From: Deltaproteobacteria bacterium
GTDB lineage: Bacteria; Myxococcota_A; Polyangia; Polyangiales; Houyiibacteriaceae
NCBI GenBank assembly: GCA_003647035.1
Contig: QMMB01000013.1
Coordinates: 1-16,390, forward strand
DNA: 16,390 nucleotides
Direction: 5' to 3'
Below the pieces are notes generated by a model. The model made no database searches. It saw only the letters and a list, made by a program, of their open reading frames with translations, and was not told the origin of the DNA. Shown here piece by piece: positions 1 through 6,812 of the stretch. The stretch's first letter is position 1, and the number at the start of each line of letters is the position of its first letter. Made by a program: the position numbers and the translations under genes.

Positions 1-573
1 CTCGACTACACCAAGGGGATTCCCGAACGGCTCGCCGCTTTCGAGCGCCTACTGCGCCGCGACAAAACGGCCCGCGCCCGGTACGCCCTAGTCCAGATCA
101 TGGTGCCAAGCCGAACGGACGTGAAAGCCTACGCGGATCTCAAGGAAGAAATCGATCGCATGGTGGGTGACATCAACGGACGCTACGCAGAAACGGGCCG
201 CGTTCCGATTCACTATCTCTATCGGAACCTCAGCCAACGGGCGCTCTTTGCGCACTACCGCGCGGCAGATGTCGCCTTGGTGACGCCGTTGCGCGATGGG
301 ATGAACCTCGTGGCGCACGAGTACGCCGCGGCACGGACCGACGAAGACGGCGTACTGATTCTGAGCGAGTTTGCGGGCGCAGCGAAGTACCTCAAGGGGG
401 CGCTGCTAGTGAACCCGTATGACGTGGAGTCCACCACCAGCGCCATTCATCGCGCACTTCACATGAAGGCCTCCGAGAAACGCAAACGGATGCGCTCCTT
501 GCGCGCCGAAGTCATGCGGTTGGACGTACACCGCTGGGCCAATGGCTACATCGCGGCGTTGGAGGGTAAGTGA
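1..573 (+). CDS. otsA: Alpha,alpha-trehalose-phosphate synthase (UDP-forming), C-terminal part
   Basis: Glycosyltransferase family 20 enzyme that joins UDP-glucose (or another NDP-glucose) to glucose-6-phosphate to make trehalose-6-phosphate in the cytosol. The frame is open from base 1, so the 5' end lies outside the window and about 190 residues remain. Visible family motifs are LDYTKGIPER at residues 2-11, LRDGMNLVAHEY starting at residue 97, and VLILSEFAGAA around residues 118-128, which form the sugar- and nucleotide-binding part of the C-terminal Rossmann domain. The stop TGA lies inside GTGA, shared with the otsB start, so the two are probably translationally coupled. Everything visible looks intact; only the missing N-terminal part is unknown. 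Identification is firm from the motifs and the otsB neighbour. Confidence 0.95.
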   Translation, partial: LDYTKGIPERLAAFERLLRRDKTARARYALVQIMVPSRTDVKAYADLKEEIDRMVGDINGRYAETGRVPIHYLYRNLSQRALFAHYRAADVALVTPLRDGMNLVAHEYAAARTDEDGVLILSEFAGAAKYLKGALLVNPYDVESTTSAIHRALHMKASEKRKRMRSLRAEVMRLDVHRWANGYIAALEGK

Positions 574-1343
574 ATCGCGTCGAGGCGCTCATCGAAACGC
601 TGCTCACCCTCGAGCGCCCGCTACTCTTGGCGCTGGACGTCGACGGCACGCTCTCTCCCATCGTGCGTGACCCGGACCTCGCGGAGATCCCGGCGTCTAC
701 CCTGTCCACACTCGAATCGCTGGCCAAGGTGCACATGGTGGAGGTCGCAATTGTCACGGGACGCGATCTCGGCTCGCTTTCGCGGATGGAACAGCTCGAA
801 GGCGTGTGGCGTGCGGTCGAGCATGGGGCGGTGGTGTTGGCTCCGGGGCAGGTGCCATCGAGGCGTGAGCTCACGAGCGCGCAGCACGAGGCATTGGGTC
901 GCTTTCGACAGTGGGTCGAGGCGCACGCCGGGGACGCGTTCATCGAGTACAAGCCTCAGGCGATCGCGCTCCACGTTCGCGGGATCGCCGAGGACGACCC
1001 GGCCCGCGCAGAGCGGCTGCTCGCGGAGGCCGATGAGCTGGCCCAGGGTCTGGGCCTCCATGTTCGGCGAGGGAAAGCCCTTCGCGAAGCCGAGGCTGTA
1101 GTTCACGACAAGGGCGCCGCGCTCCGGGAGCTCTTCGAGCGGTCAGGCGCGAGGTCCGTGTTCTTCGCTGGAGACGACCTCACCGACTTTCCTGCTATCG
1201 AGTTCGCGTCGGCGCACGGCGCGAGCGCGTTCGTTTCCTCGAAGGAGCAACGCGGCGTGCCGTCCAGTCCGGCGACGCTACTGCAGAGCGTGGACGAGGT
1301 TGCGGCGCTCCTTTCACAATTGCTGCAACGCATGTCGGCGTGA
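570..1343 (+). CDS. otsB: Trehalose-6-phosphate phosphatase
   Basis: HAD-superfamily phosphatase that removes the phosphate from trehalose-6-phosphate, the second step of the OtsAB pathway. The 257 residues match the usual length for bacterial OtsB. Motif I is D23-V-D25-G-T with nucleophile D23; motif II is the T of IVTGRD; the motif III lysine is K181 in HDKGAAL; motif IV is GDDLTD at 201-206. The start is GTG, overlapping the otsA stop by four bases (GTGA), which fits a coupled otsAB operon. A 38-base gap separates it from the next gene, so the transcript may continue. All catalytic residues are present. Confidence 0.95.
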   Translation: MNRVEALIETLLTLERPLLLALDVDGTLSPIVRDPDLAEIPASTLSTLESLAKVHMVEVAIVTGRDLGSLSRMEQLEGVWRAVEHGAVVLAPGQVPSRRELTSAQHEALGRFRQWVEAHAGDAFIEYKPQAIALHVRGIAEDDPARAERLLAEADELAQGLGLHVRRGKALREAEAVVHDKGAALRELFERSGARSVFFAGDDLTDFPAIEFASAHGASAFVSSKEQRGVPSSPATLLQSVDEVAALLSQLLQRMSA

Positions 1344-1381
1344 CCGGTGGCACGGGGATCTTCGCGTGGTAGAGGCACCGC

Positions 1382-2206
1382 ATGTTGGATCGAGAGATCG
1401 CGGAGGCCGCTCGCATTGCGCGTGAGGCCGGCGCTATCTTGATGGACGTCTACGCGACCGATTTCGACGTCGCATACAAAGCCGAGGCCGACCCGGTGAC
1501 CGAGGCCGATACCAAGGCCAACGCGTACATCGTTGGGAAGCTCCGCAAAATATTTCCGGGCGACGGCATCGTTGCCGAAGAAACGGAAGACCGAAGTGAC
1601 GCGCTCGAGGGAGGACGTTGCTGGTACGTCGACCCGCTCGACGGCACCAAGGAGTTCGTGGCGAGAAACGGCGAGTTCTCCGTCATGCTCGGCCTGGCCA
1701 TCGACGGAGTGGCCACGGCTGGAATCGTGTATCGGCCCGTCAACGACAAGCTCTACGCCGGCGTCGTCGGCGACGGGGCATACCTCGAGGAGCACGGCGA
1801 ACGACGCTCGCTGAATGTCAGCACGGTGACGGACCCGAGCCGCTTGAGGCTCGTGGTGTCGCGCTCGCACCGCAACCGAGCGGTCGGCAACGTCGTCACC
1901 GAGCTTGGGATTACCCAAGAAACGACGAGTGGCTCGGTCGGGCTCAAGGCCGGCCTCATCGCGGAGCAGAAGGCGGACCTCTACATCCACATCGCGGACA
2001 AATCGAGCCTGTGGGACGCGTGCGGACCCGAAGCGGTTCTCAAGGCCGCAGGCGGGCGCTTCACCGATTTGACTGGAAACCCGTACCACTACGGCGGCGC
2101 CGACATGCGCAACCGGAGCGGCATCCTCGCCTGCAACGCGGCGGCGTACGACGCTGTGCTGCCTGCCGCACGTGAAGCGGCCCGAGCCGTTGGGCTCATC
2201 GACTGA
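1382..2206 (+). CDS. cysQ: Inositol-monophosphatase-superfamily phosphatase, CysQ type (3'(2'),5'-bisphosphate nucleotidase)
   Basis: Mg-dependent, Li-sensitive-type phosphatase of 274 residues. The best guess is hydrolysis of 3'-phosphoadenosine 5'-phosphate (PAP) to AMP, as in sulfate-assimilating bacteria. Metal-binding motifs are DPVTEAD at 37-43, EE at 66-67, DPLDGTKEF at 84-92, and W211-D212 near the C-terminus. The TKEF continuation of DPLDGT and the SGSVGLK stretch near 183 fit CysQ better than SuhB. ATG is preceded by GAGG (gaggcaccgc), and an almost identical leader precedes the next gene. No sulfate-assimilation gene is visible here, so the substrate rests on family resemblance; histidinol-phosphatase or inositol phosphatase activity cannot be excluded. 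Confidence 0.82.
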   Translation: MLDREIAEAARIAREAGAILMDVYATDFDVAYKAEADPVTEADTKANAYIVGKLRKIFPGDGIVAEETEDRSDALEGGRCWYVDPLDGTKEFVARNGEFSVMLGLAIDGVATAGIVYRPVNDKLYAGVVGDGAYLEEHGERRSLNVSTVTDPSRLRLVVSRSHRNRAVGNVVTELGITQETTSGSVGLKAGLIAEQKADLYIHIADKSSLWDACGPEAVLKAAGGRFTDLTGNPYHYGGADMRNRSGILACNAAAYDAVLPAAREAARAVGLID

Positions 2207-2215
2207 GAGGCACCG

Positions 2216-2800
2216 ATGGACTGGCGAAAAACCTGGAGGGCGGGGGTCACCCCATGGGACGCGGGCACATCACCGCCAGCACTCCGCCGCTTGGTCGATC
2301 GCGGCGCCGTTCCCTCCGGCCGGATCCTCGTCCCGGGTTGCGGTACCGGTTACGACTTGGCCACGCTTGCCCGAACGGATCGAGAGGTCGTGGGCATCGA
2401 CCTCTCCGAAGACGCGCGCAAGGCGTTCGTGGCCGCATACCCGGAACTACCCGGCAGCGTCGTCTATGAAGTAGCCGACTTCTTTTCGTACGCCCCGGCT
2501 CGCGGCTTCGATTTCGTCTGGGACTACACCTTTTTCTGCGCACTCGACCCGGACCAACGGACCTCGTGGAACCAGGCGATGCAGCGCCTCGTGAACCCGG
2601 GCGGCCTGCTCGCCACCCTGCTCTTCCCGTTCGAAGACCCGATCTCCGGGACACAGGGACCGCCCTGGCCGGTCAACACCGCCATGGTGCGCAGCTACGT
2701 CGAAGACGGGTTCGAAGAGCTGAAGACGACCGTCGTGGGCCGCACGCACCCGGGACGCGAGGGCAAGGAGCGCCTGGTGCTGTGGCGGCGCGAGGCCTAG
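2216..2800 (+). CDS. SAM-dependent methyltransferase, TPMT / thiol (halide) methyltransferase-like
   Basis: Class I Rossmann methyltransferase of 194 residues. The N-terminal W3 and TPWD at 12-15, motif I VPGCGTGYD at 39-47, the acidic D62 of GIDLS, and the DYTFFCALDP segment are typical of the thiopurine S-methyltransferase family, including plant and bacterial thiol/halide methyltransferases. It probably S-methylates a small thiol or halide, possibly as detoxification; the substrate cannot be read from sequence. ATG has a gaggcaccg leader nearly identical to that of the cysQ-like gene nine bases upstream, so the two look co-transcribed. The stop overlaps the stop of the convergent lipoprotein gene in the palindrome CTAG. 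Confidence 0.85.
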   Translation: MDWRKTWRAGVTPWDAGTSPPALRRLVDRGAVPSGRILVPGCGTGYDLATLARTDREVVGIDLSEDARKAFVAAYPELPGSVVYEVADFFSYAPARGFDFVWDYTFFCALDPDQRTSWNQAMQRLVNPGGLLATLLFPFEDPISGTQGPPWPVNTAMVRSYVEDGFEELKTTVVGRTHPGREGKERLVLWRREA

Positions 2801-3363
2801 TCGAGGTCGGGGAGCGGAATGGAAGACGACTTCCACTTCACTTCGGAAAAACCTAGCCGGTAATCCGCCGTCGCTCCTGCTTCGCGGACGCCGATCCATA
2901 CCTGGGTGCTACCGATCGGGAAGTCGGAACGGATCATCGGATCCTTCGTGCCGCTACGGTTGTCGTTGCACAGGACCGCGCCGCCGGGCTTTCGCACGAC
3001 GAGGAGCACGTCGGAACGCGAGCGCGCGAGCACGTGGAGCCGCAGGAACGCTGTATCGGCGTCGAGGAGATAGTCCGGAGTTTCCGAGATCCACCCTTTG
3101 CACTTCCGGTGAATCGACCCGGCGCTGACCTCGCCCAGGGCCGTGCCGCCAACCACTCTCGGGTCAGGACTGAACCCTGCGTGCAGCGGTACGACGCCGA
3201 AGCGCGAGACCGAGTGTTCGTAAGGGTCCAGTGCCCCCACCGGCTCGCGCGCCCCGCGGACTTCGGGCGACTCACCCGGGGCTGTCTTGGCTGTGCACCC
3301 TGCCAGCGCCGCCAACCCCGCCAGAACGGCTATGGCCGCGCTCGAGATCGCCTGTTGATCCAC
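2797..3363 (-). CDS. Putative lipoprotein with PPC-like beta-sandwich domain
   Basis: Protein of 188 residues with a hydrophobic N-terminus ending in a lipobox LAGC (C23), so probably lipidated and exported. A Pro/Gly/Glu-rich linker follows to about residue 75. Residues 78-173 resemble the bacterial pre-peptidase C-terminal (PPC) sandwich seen in many myxobacterial secreted proteins: GWISETPDYLL, LRLHVLARSRSDVLLVV, then a PGGAVLCND-type loop and QVWIGV. C88 and C132 could form a disulfide. The start is GTG (3361-3363), sharing one base with the TAG of the upstream response regulator, and an in-frame stop lies four codons upstream, so no longer form exists. Oddly, the signal peptide has no Lys or Arg before its hydrophobic core. 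Function is unknown; extracellular binding is a guess. Confidence 0.72.
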   Translation of the reverse strand: MDQQAISSAAIAVLAGLAALAGCTAKTAPGESPEVRGAREPVGALDPYEHSVSRFGVVPLHAGFSPDPRVVGGTALGEVSAGSIHRKCKGWISETPDYLLDADTAFLRLHVLARSRSDVLLVVRKPGGAVLCNDNRSGTKDPMIRSDFPIGSTQVWIGVREAGATADYRLGFSEVKWKSSSIPLPDLD

Positions 3364-4007
3364 TAACCGTCGCTAGCGCTTGCAGGCGCGCCAGGCGGGA
3401 CGGTGTCGCGCGTCGCCCCTTTGATCACCTTCTGCGCCAACGTCGCGAGGCTGCGCGCACCGCTCTTCTTGAGAAGCGATCGAATCTGGGCCTTGACCGT
3501 GTTCTCGGCAACGCCGAGAGCTTCCGCGAGCTCCTTTCGCGACAGCCCGTCGACCGACAGGGTCAGCAGCTCGGTCTCACGGCGTGTGAGCTTGAGCTGC
3601 CGGGCCAGATGCTCGATGCGCTGCCCGATCGCCACGTCGTCCACTCGCTCCTGCGCGAGCGCACGCTGAATGAAGGGATTGAGGTTGTCCGCGGAAGCCG
3701 GCTTGCAGACGTACTCGCCCCGCATCGTCTGAACTTTGTTAACTACATCACGATTGAGCTCTCCGGTCAGAACGAGCACGGGCAGACCCCCGTGGGTTTC
3801 CCGGATCTCCGCGAGCAGGTCCAAGCCGTATCCGTCGGGCAGAATCAGGTCCAAAACGACGCCGGTCCACTCGGCCTGGTTCTCCAGCTTGTCGCGCGCT
3901 GCCTGCATGCTGTGCACGACCTCCACAGGACCGTGGCGCCCGAATGTACGAGCAAGGGTCCGAGCCAATGTCGGCTCGTCCTCGACGATGAGAAACCCTC
4001 CCGGCAT
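3363..4007 (-). CDS. Response regulator, NarL/LuxR (REC-HTH) type
   Basis: DNA-binding two-component response regulator of 214 residues. The receiver domain (about 1-118) has the acidic pair E9-D10, phospho-acceptor D53 in LDLILPDG, T81 and K102-P103, so phosphorylation should work. A LuxR-type helix-turn-helix spans roughly 140-195 (LTRRETELLTL through ENTVKAQIRSLLKKSG). No sensor kinase is encoded nearby, making it an orphan regulator. Its TAG shares a base with the GTG of the downstream lipoprotein gene, so the two are likely coupled. The ATG lacks a clear ribosome binding site; TAGCTT lies seven bases upstream, which may indicate a leaderless message. It is divergent from the FHA gene across 236 bases. 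Confidence 0.93.
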   Translation of the reverse strand: MPGGFLIVEDEPTLARTLARTFGRHGPVEVVHSMQAARDKLENQAEWTGVVLDLILPDGYGLDLLAEIRETHGGLPVLVLTGELNRDVVNKVQTMRGEYVCKPASADNLNPFIQRALAQERVDDVAIGQRIEHLARQLKLTRRETELLTLSVDGLSRKELAEALGVAENTVKAQIRSLLKKSGARSLATLAQKVIKGATRDTVPPGAPASASDG

Positions 4008-4014
4008 GCGGCGT

Positions 4015-4020
4015 AAGCTA
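4015..4020 (-). promoter_or_regulatory. Possible -10 box of the response regulator (leaderless type)
   Basis: On the minus strand TAGCTT fits TANNNT and ends seven bases before the ATG at 4007. No Shine-Dalgarno sequence and no good -35 element is seen. The rest of the 4021-4243 spacer holds only two short inverted repeats (GGTT-TTTG-AACC near 4067 and GACGC-GAG-GCGTC at 4206-4218). Confidence 0.3.
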
Positions 4021-4203
4021 ACCTAGTTGACCCCTCCGGTGGTACGGATTCCCGTTGGGAGCGGTGGTTTTTGAACCCTTATCTGCCTCAGAAAGGGAGG
4101 TCCGTGCTGGAATGCTCAATGATTTCTGATGTTTCTCGGAGTAGGCCGAGCGGGTGAGCCATCGAAGGCCGTCACAGCCGGCAGGGCGAGAATTGGCAGT
4201 GAC

Positions 4204-4232
4204 TTGACGCGAGGCGTCGGCGCCCCTTGAAT
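4204..4232 (+). promoter_or_regulatory. Candidate sigma70-like promoter of the FHA gene
   Basis: TTGACG (4204-4209), a 17-base spacer, then TTGAAT (4227-4232). The -35 matches the consensus at five of six bases and the -10 at four. Transcription would begin near 4239, only about five bases before the ATG at 4244, and no ribosome binding site is seen. A perfect inverted repeat GACGC-GAG-GCGTC (4206-4218) overlaps the -35 and spacer and could be an operator. Confidence 0.35.
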
Positions 4233-4243
4233 GAGCCCGGAAC

Positions 4244-5902
4244 ATGTACGCAGTTGTGATCACCGACGAGGGGGGCGCACGGCGGAAGCTCGATTTTCCG
4301 AAGCCGGAGCTGACGGTTGGGCGTGTCCAAGGCAACGACATCGTCTTGTCGAAACGCAACGTGTCCAAGCAGCATGCACGCTTGACTCTAAAGGGCGAGC
4401 AAGCGGTCGTGGTCGACCTCAACAGCACCAACGGGACCTGGGTCAACGGGCGTAAGATCTCCTCGCCGCAGTCATTGAAGCGCGGCGACAAGATCTACAT
4501 CGCGGACTTCATCATCACGCTCGAACAGCCGAGCGCGGACTCCGAACGTGCGAGCTCCGCGCCGCGTGTTTCAGAGCCTCCACCGCTGCCGGCCAAGCAG
4601 TCGATACCAACCCACAGTACGATGCCGCCCCAGAGTTCGATGCCGGCCCGGCGTCCGATGAGCCCGCGTCGCTCGATCGCAGCAGACTCGAGAACGCCAG
4701 CAGGGCCCACCGATGTGCGAGGCACCAGTCTGCCGCCTCGCATCGAACGCAGAGAGACCGGTGAAGCCCGGTTGCCTGCAAGAACCGAGACCCAGACTCC
4801 GATAGCCGACCCGCTCGGAGCGCTGATGAGCCGCCTCGCCGGGCGCATGGACATCGACAATGTCGATTCTGCGGCGATGAAAAACCAGGAGCGCTGGTCT
4901 GCGGCGCGCGCCGCGATTGCCGAAACGTTTCTCTCCATGCAGACCGATGGCTCGGTGAATGCCGACGTCGACATGCGCCAGGTCGCGCACATTGCTCTGC
5001 ACGAAGCGGTTGGCTTGGGCGCGCTCGACGACGTTCTGTCCGACGAATCGGTACGCACGGTGGTCGTGAAGGGTCCCTCCCACATATTCGTCGACAGGGG
5101 CGAAGGGCTAGACGCAGCATCGTTGAAGTTCTCGTCCGAAGGCGCGCTGCACCGGGTGGCGCGACGTCTCGCCGCCGGGAGCGGACAAACACTCGAAGCG
5201 CAGCCCGTCCTTCATGGACGACTCTCGTTCGGTCCTAGACTGACGATCATGCAGTCGCCCCTGGTGGTGAAAGGCCCTGTGATCGAGCTTCGCATCGGAA
5301 GCACCAAGTCGCTCGAGCAACTGGCGGAGGCCGGCTGGATGAGCGGTGATGCCGCCACGTACTTGGCGAAGGCGGTGGCGGAGTGCCGCAACATCGTCGT
5401 CGCGGGGCCTCGCGGCTCTGGCGTCGCCGAGGTGATGTCTGCGCTGGCCCGAGAGCTGCCGGAGACCGAAAACACGGTCGTGATCGAGGCGGTTCCCGAT
5501 CTCGACATCGATCGGGACCGGATGGTCTCGCTGATCGCGACCGACTCGGGTATCTCGCTCGGCGAAGCGATCCAGCACGGAACGCGGCTCGAAGCGGAGC
5601 ACCTCGTGCTCAACGACCTCTCAGGGGCCGACACCATGACGGCCCTGGTGGCTGTGCTCGGACGCGAGCCTGGTCACCTCCTCGGGGTACACAGCTGGAG
5701 CACAAAGGACGCAATCGAAGGCCTCTTGCTCGCGGCAGGATGCGGCGGCGCGGAGCGGGCATGCGTCGCACAGCTGGTGGGTGGTGCGGTCGACCTCGTC
5801 GTCGCGGTGCAGCGCGGGCCGGAGGGTCGGCGCGTGAGCGGGATCCTCGAAATCCAAGGCCACGAAGCCGGCGACGTCAGCTTTCAGTCCGTCCCGTTCT
5901 GA
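4244..5902 (+). CDS. FHA domain fused to a degenerate CpaF/VirB11-like secretion-ATPase module
   Basis: Protein of 552 residues in three parts. Residues 1-98 form a forkhead-associated domain with G26-R27, S41-x-x-H44 and N63-G64, the phosphothreonine-binding residues. Residues about 100-190 are a Pro/Ser/Arg/Met-rich linker. Residues about 205-545 follow the CpaF/TadA (T2SS/T4P/T4SS ATPase) pattern. However, the P-loop reads GPRGSGVA (388-395), so the Walker A Lys and Thr are Val and Ala; the Walker B GE is N457-D458, and the Arg of the usual EVRG is missing. The Asp-box region keeps E415 and a His-box-like GVHSWS remains. ATP hydrolysis is therefore doubtful. No other Tad or secretion gene is in the window. 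A scaffold or regulator reading Ser/Thr phosphorylation is my inference. The ATG fits the first strand of the FHA fold. Confidence 0.82.
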   Translation: MYAVVITDEGGARRKLDFPKPELTVGRVQGNDIVLSKRNVSKQHARLTLKGEQAVVVDLNSTNGTWVNGRKISSPQSLKRGDKIYIADFIITLEQPSADSERASSAPRVSEPPPLPAKQSIPTHSTMPPQSSMPARRPMSPRRSIAADSRTPAGPTDVRGTSLPPRIERRETGEARLPARTETQTPIADPLGALMSRLAGRMDIDNVDSAAMKNQERWSAARAAIAETFLSMQTDGSVNADVDMRQVAHIALHEAVGLGALDDVLSDESVRTVVVKGPSHIFVDRGEGLDAASLKFSSEGALHRVARRLAAGSGQTLEAQPVLHGRLSFGPRLTIMQSPLVVKGPVIELRIGSTKSLEQLAEAGWMSGDAATYLAKAVAECRNIVVAGPRGSGVAEVMSALARELPETENTVVIEAVPDLDIDRDRMVSLIATDSGISLGEAIQHGTRLEAEHLVLNDLSGADTMTALVAVLGREPGHLLGVHSWSTKDAIEGLLLAAGCGGAERACVAQLVGGAVDLVVAVQRGPEGRRVSGILEIQGHEAGDVSFQSVPF

Positions 5903-5911
5903 ATCGCGCGG

Positions 5912-6709
5912 TCAGGCGCCCTTGCTCATCACGGCAACCGGCGTCGCGCTGATACCGGGCGCTGGATACGCCGGCCGCGCGAAGTAGTAGCCCTGGCCGA
6001 AGTGGGCGCCGCAGTCGACGGCGACCTTCATCTCGGTTTCCTGCTCGATTCCCTCGGCCACCACGCGCGCGCCGAGCTCGTGGCAAAGCCGCACGAGGTG
6101 GCGAACCAAGACCTGCGCACGGCGGTCGTCCGCGAGATCGGCAATCAGCGTTCGATCGAGCTTCACAATCTCGGGGTTGAGGTCGACGATGTATTTCAGG
6201 TTCGAGTAGCCGGCGCCGAGGTCATCGACTGCAAGCGACACGCCCTTGCCACGAATCTCGCGCAGAACGCTGTGGCAGTACTCGAAGTGAGTCAGCGGGA
6301 CCGACTCGGTCACCTCGAGATAGACCGGTTGGTCGTGGGTGAAGATCGGGTCGTCGGGCTGGACGAGCCACGACTCGTCGAACTCATTGGGGTGCACGTT
6401 GAGGAACAGTGGCTTCTCGGGGCTGTGAGCCGTGGCAATGTCACGGATCGCGCGGCCAAGCGCCCCAACGTACCCGGACTTGATCGCTTCATCGAAGAGC
6501 TGCGGTGGGTTGATCCAGTGTGGCGAATCGCTTCGAACCAGGGCTTCGTACGCGAATGGCTCCATCGTCTCCAGGGAGACGATCGGCTGGTAGACGACGC
6601 TGAGATCGCCACGCGCGAGTACACCGGGGAGGCCGCGGGGGCTGCGGACACGGGGAGCCCCCGATCCTCGTCGCCGAACGGTCTCGAGCCAGTTTCCGAA
6701 GTTCAGCAC
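5912..6709 (-). CDS. Stand-alone EAL-domain cyclic-di-GMP phosphodiesterase
   Basis: EAL protein of 265 residues that should hydrolyse c-di-GMP to pGpG. Conserved catalytic and metal positions are all visible: YQP at 40-42, E55 in EALVR, N104, E132 in LEVTES, D162-D163 in VDDLGAGYSNL, K183, E219 in AEGIE, and Q239 in GQGYYF. There is no GGDEF, PAS, REC or membrane segment; the first 30 residues are basic and unrecognised. The start is GTG with a good ribosome binding site (GGGGAA, a few bases upstream). It is convergent with the FHA gene (9-base gap) and divergent from fbp. An active enzyme is expected; the process it controls cannot be told from the sequence. Confidence 0.93.
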   Translation of the reverse strand: MLNFGNWLETVRRRGSGAPRVRSPRGLPGVLARGDLSVVYQPIVSLETMEPFAYEALVRSDSPHWINPPQLFDEAIKSGYVGALGRAIRDIATAHSPEKPLFLNVHPNEFDESWLVQPDDPIFTHDQPVYLEVTESVPLTHFEYCHSVLREIRGKGVSLAVDDLGAGYSNLKYIVDLNPEIVKLDRTLIADLADDRRAQVLVRHLVRLCHELGARVVAEGIEQETEMKVAVDCGAHFGQGYYFARPAYPAPGISATPVAVMSKGA

Positions 6710-6731
6710 AAATTCCCCAACACGGTAAGTT

Positions 6732-6737
6732 TACAAT
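6732..6737 (+). promoter_or_regulatory. Candidate -10 box in the AT-rich EAL/fbp divergent region
   Basis: TACAAT matches the -10 consensus at five of six bases inside an AT-rich island (about 6728-6775) unlike the GC-rich surroundings. It could drive fbp with a leader of about 65 bases to the ATG at 6813. On the other strand TAAACT (6728-6733) could serve the EAL gene, giving a short leader that just includes its GGGGAA site. No good -35 element is seen for either. Confidence 0.4.
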
Positions 6738-6758
6738 ATTACAACCGTGAATAGATAC

Positions 6759-6770
6759 CCCTATTTAGGG
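6759..6770. promoter_or_regulatory. 12-bp perfect palindrome, possible operator
   Basis: CCCTATTTAGGG is a perfect inverted repeat (CCCTA-TT-TAGGG) between the EAL and fbp genes, just downstream of the candidate TACAAT box. A second inverted repeat, AGCGC-N8-GCGCT, follows at 6777-6794. Dyads of the TACCCCT kind are bound by some NarL-type regulators, but no link to the regulator at 3363-4007 is shown. Confidence 0.35.
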
Positions 6771-6812
6771 ATTCCTAGCGCTCATCATGGCGCTCTGGTA
6801 TGCCCGGCAGCA

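Noticed and set aside
1103..2089. Long minus-strand open frame (328 codons) opposite otsB and the cysQ-like gene
   Set aside because: It is antisense to two genes with complete catalytic motifs and has the Arg/Ser-rich makeup of a shadow frame.
3231..4016. Plus-strand open frame (261 codons) opposite the response regulator
   Set aside because: The opposite strand encodes a full REC-HTH protein with all key residues; no recognisable domain appears here.
4018..4491. Minus-strand open frame (157 codons) and a T-arm-like GGTTCAAA in the 4021-4243 spacer, considered as a tRNA or small gene
   Set aside because: The frame overlaps the FHA domain coding sequence antisense. No acceptor, D or anticodon stem can be built around the GGTTCAAA, so no tRNA is called.
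4244..5902. Annotation as an active Tad pilus/secretion ATPase (CpaF/TadA)
   Set aside because: Walker A Lys and Thr are missing and Walker B is altered; only the fold-level resemblance is kept in the call.
6002..6754. Plus-strand open frame (250 codons) opposite the EAL gene
   Set aside because: It is the mirror of a well-conserved EAL domain and has no family features.
6747..6812. GTG at 6747 as the fbp start (22 extra residues; TACAAT nine bases upstream)
   Set aside because: Class I enzymes do not carry this segment, and TACAAT can equally serve as a promoter for the ATG at 6813. It remains possible as a leaderless start.
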